Shown: positions 63,375-64,000 of the stretch, in pieces
Numbering within the stretch: position 1 is the first letter of the stretch
Layout of the letters: the number at the start of each line of letters is the position of its first letter
NCBI GenBank assembly: GCA_013399895.1
Contig: VXBA01000893.1
Location: 366,038 to 430,037, forward strand
Direction of reading: 5' to 3'
Origin: Serilophus lunatus
Taxonomy: Eukaryota > Chordata > Aves > Passeriformes > Eurylaimidae
Length of the DNA stretch: 64,000 nucleotides
Notes under the pieces: model-generated
The model's input: the letters and a program-made list of their open reading frames with translations, nothing else
Database searches by the model: none
Told to the model about the DNA's origin: nothing
Position numbers and translations under genes: made by a program

Positions 63375-63760
63375 TGAGCAGCACTGACAGCCTGAAGAAC
63401 TGCAGCGTCCCCGGCAGCGCTCACCCAAGCGTGTGTGAGGACAGCCTTTCCTGGAACCGGAATGCAGCAGCTCTCCCACTCCAAGCGCTGCAGGTTGTTT
63501 TGTGAGCAGCCTCATTCGCTGCAGGATGCACTTGCCTCAGGCTGGAAATCCATCTCCCCCCTGTCTCCCTCCTCCCAGCCTGCCGCTAGTTTTGATGGGA
63601 TATTTCTCTACCCACATTAGCCTGCTCTCGGCTTCCCTCCCTTCCCGAGCTGGGCCTGTTTCCGCCTCTTAATTATTCACGCAGGAGAGCAGATGGCAGG
63701 AGGAGTGGATCTCTCACTCGCTGGGAGCGTGCTAGCTCATACAGACACGAGGTTTTGTCA
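63375..63760 (-). promoter_or_regulatory. SYN3: GC-richer region, candidate SYN3 promoter or leader exon
   Basis: After tens of kilobases of AT-rich DNA this stretch has more CpGs, pyrimidine-rich runs (63556-63580) and a possible minus-strand donor GG|GTGAGC (63426-63419) that could end a non-coding leader exon joining the acceptor at 32475. The call is inferred from position and composition. No peptide, TATA box or transcript evidence supports it. Confidence 0.3.
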
Positions 63761-64000
63761 CACAAAGGGGGAATAACGCCAAGTGCAGAAGAAAGCAAGA
63801 TATTCCAGAGCCTGGTTTCTAGCATCCCCCCCTATTCTTTGTTCTTCGTTCAAGCGCAATATATTTTGGGAAACACCATTCAGTTCTCAGCGTGCATTTA
63901 TGTCAGTTAGATCACACCATGCTTTTTTCCTTCTTGCTTTAAAATTTTAATCAAGCTGCGGAAACAATTTACAGTGTTATCATTTCTCAAAATGAAGACA
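63761..64000. other. Right-edge stretch, nothing recognised
   Basis: AT-rich sequence with no feature I can name. Confidence 0.6.

Noticed and set aside
63373..63397. RE1/NRSE-like AGCAGCAC-TGACAGCC near the right edge
   Set aside because: The half-sites abut with the wrong spacing and have mismatches; not a credible REST site.

Overview
The window looks like nuclear DNA from a bird. It is AT-rich, mostly non-coding sequence carrying several fragments of the avian CR1 LINE family and one LTR with the wording of an avian ERVL-type endogenous retrovirus (possibly a passerine lineage; that is from memory of the repeat, not a search). There are no bacterial-style operons, no rRNA, tRNA or CRISPR, and one assembly gap of 28 Ns (8440-8467).

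The one gene I can identify is SYN3 (synapsin III), read on the minus strand. Three of its exons can be found from conserved peptide and splice signals: exon 1, the first coding exon (coding 32337-32021, with about 137 nt of 5' UTR up to an acceptor near 32474); exon 2 (18967-18910); and exon 3 (8327-8236, or 8241 if another donor is used). Together they encode about the first 155 residues: domain A with the RRRLS phosphorylation site, the Pro/Ser-rich linker, and the start of the ATP-grasp-like C domain. The rest of the gene should lie beyond position 1 of the window. Apart from the 5' leader of the first coding exon, everything else in 1-63.4 kb is intron, assuming the SYN3 start lies at or beyond the right edge of the window.

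Layout from left to right. 1-8235 is intron 3, with an ERVL LTR ending at 1626, a minus-strand CR1 (5815-6436), and a CpG-rich promoter-like block (6437-7500) holding a strong CTCF-type motif. 8328-18909 is intron 2, with two CR1 copies. 18968-32020 is intron 1, with a diverged pair of direct repeats (21.2 and 23.7 kb), a short CR1, a G-quadruplex motif and a 12-bp minisatellite. 32475-63.4 kb is probably a long 5' UTR intron, with two CR1s, an orphan 102-codon membrane-protein-like ORF (49.0-49.3 kb), a small secreted-looking ORF (44.5-44.8 kb), RFX X-box palindromes and a CTCF-like core. 63.4-63.8 kb is GC-richer and may be a SYN3 leader exon or promoter.

I found no new multigene system. 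The points most worth a second look are the orphan ORF at 49 kb, the unidentified CpG-rich element with its CTCF motif, the direct-repeat pair in intron 1, and the X-box palindromes.
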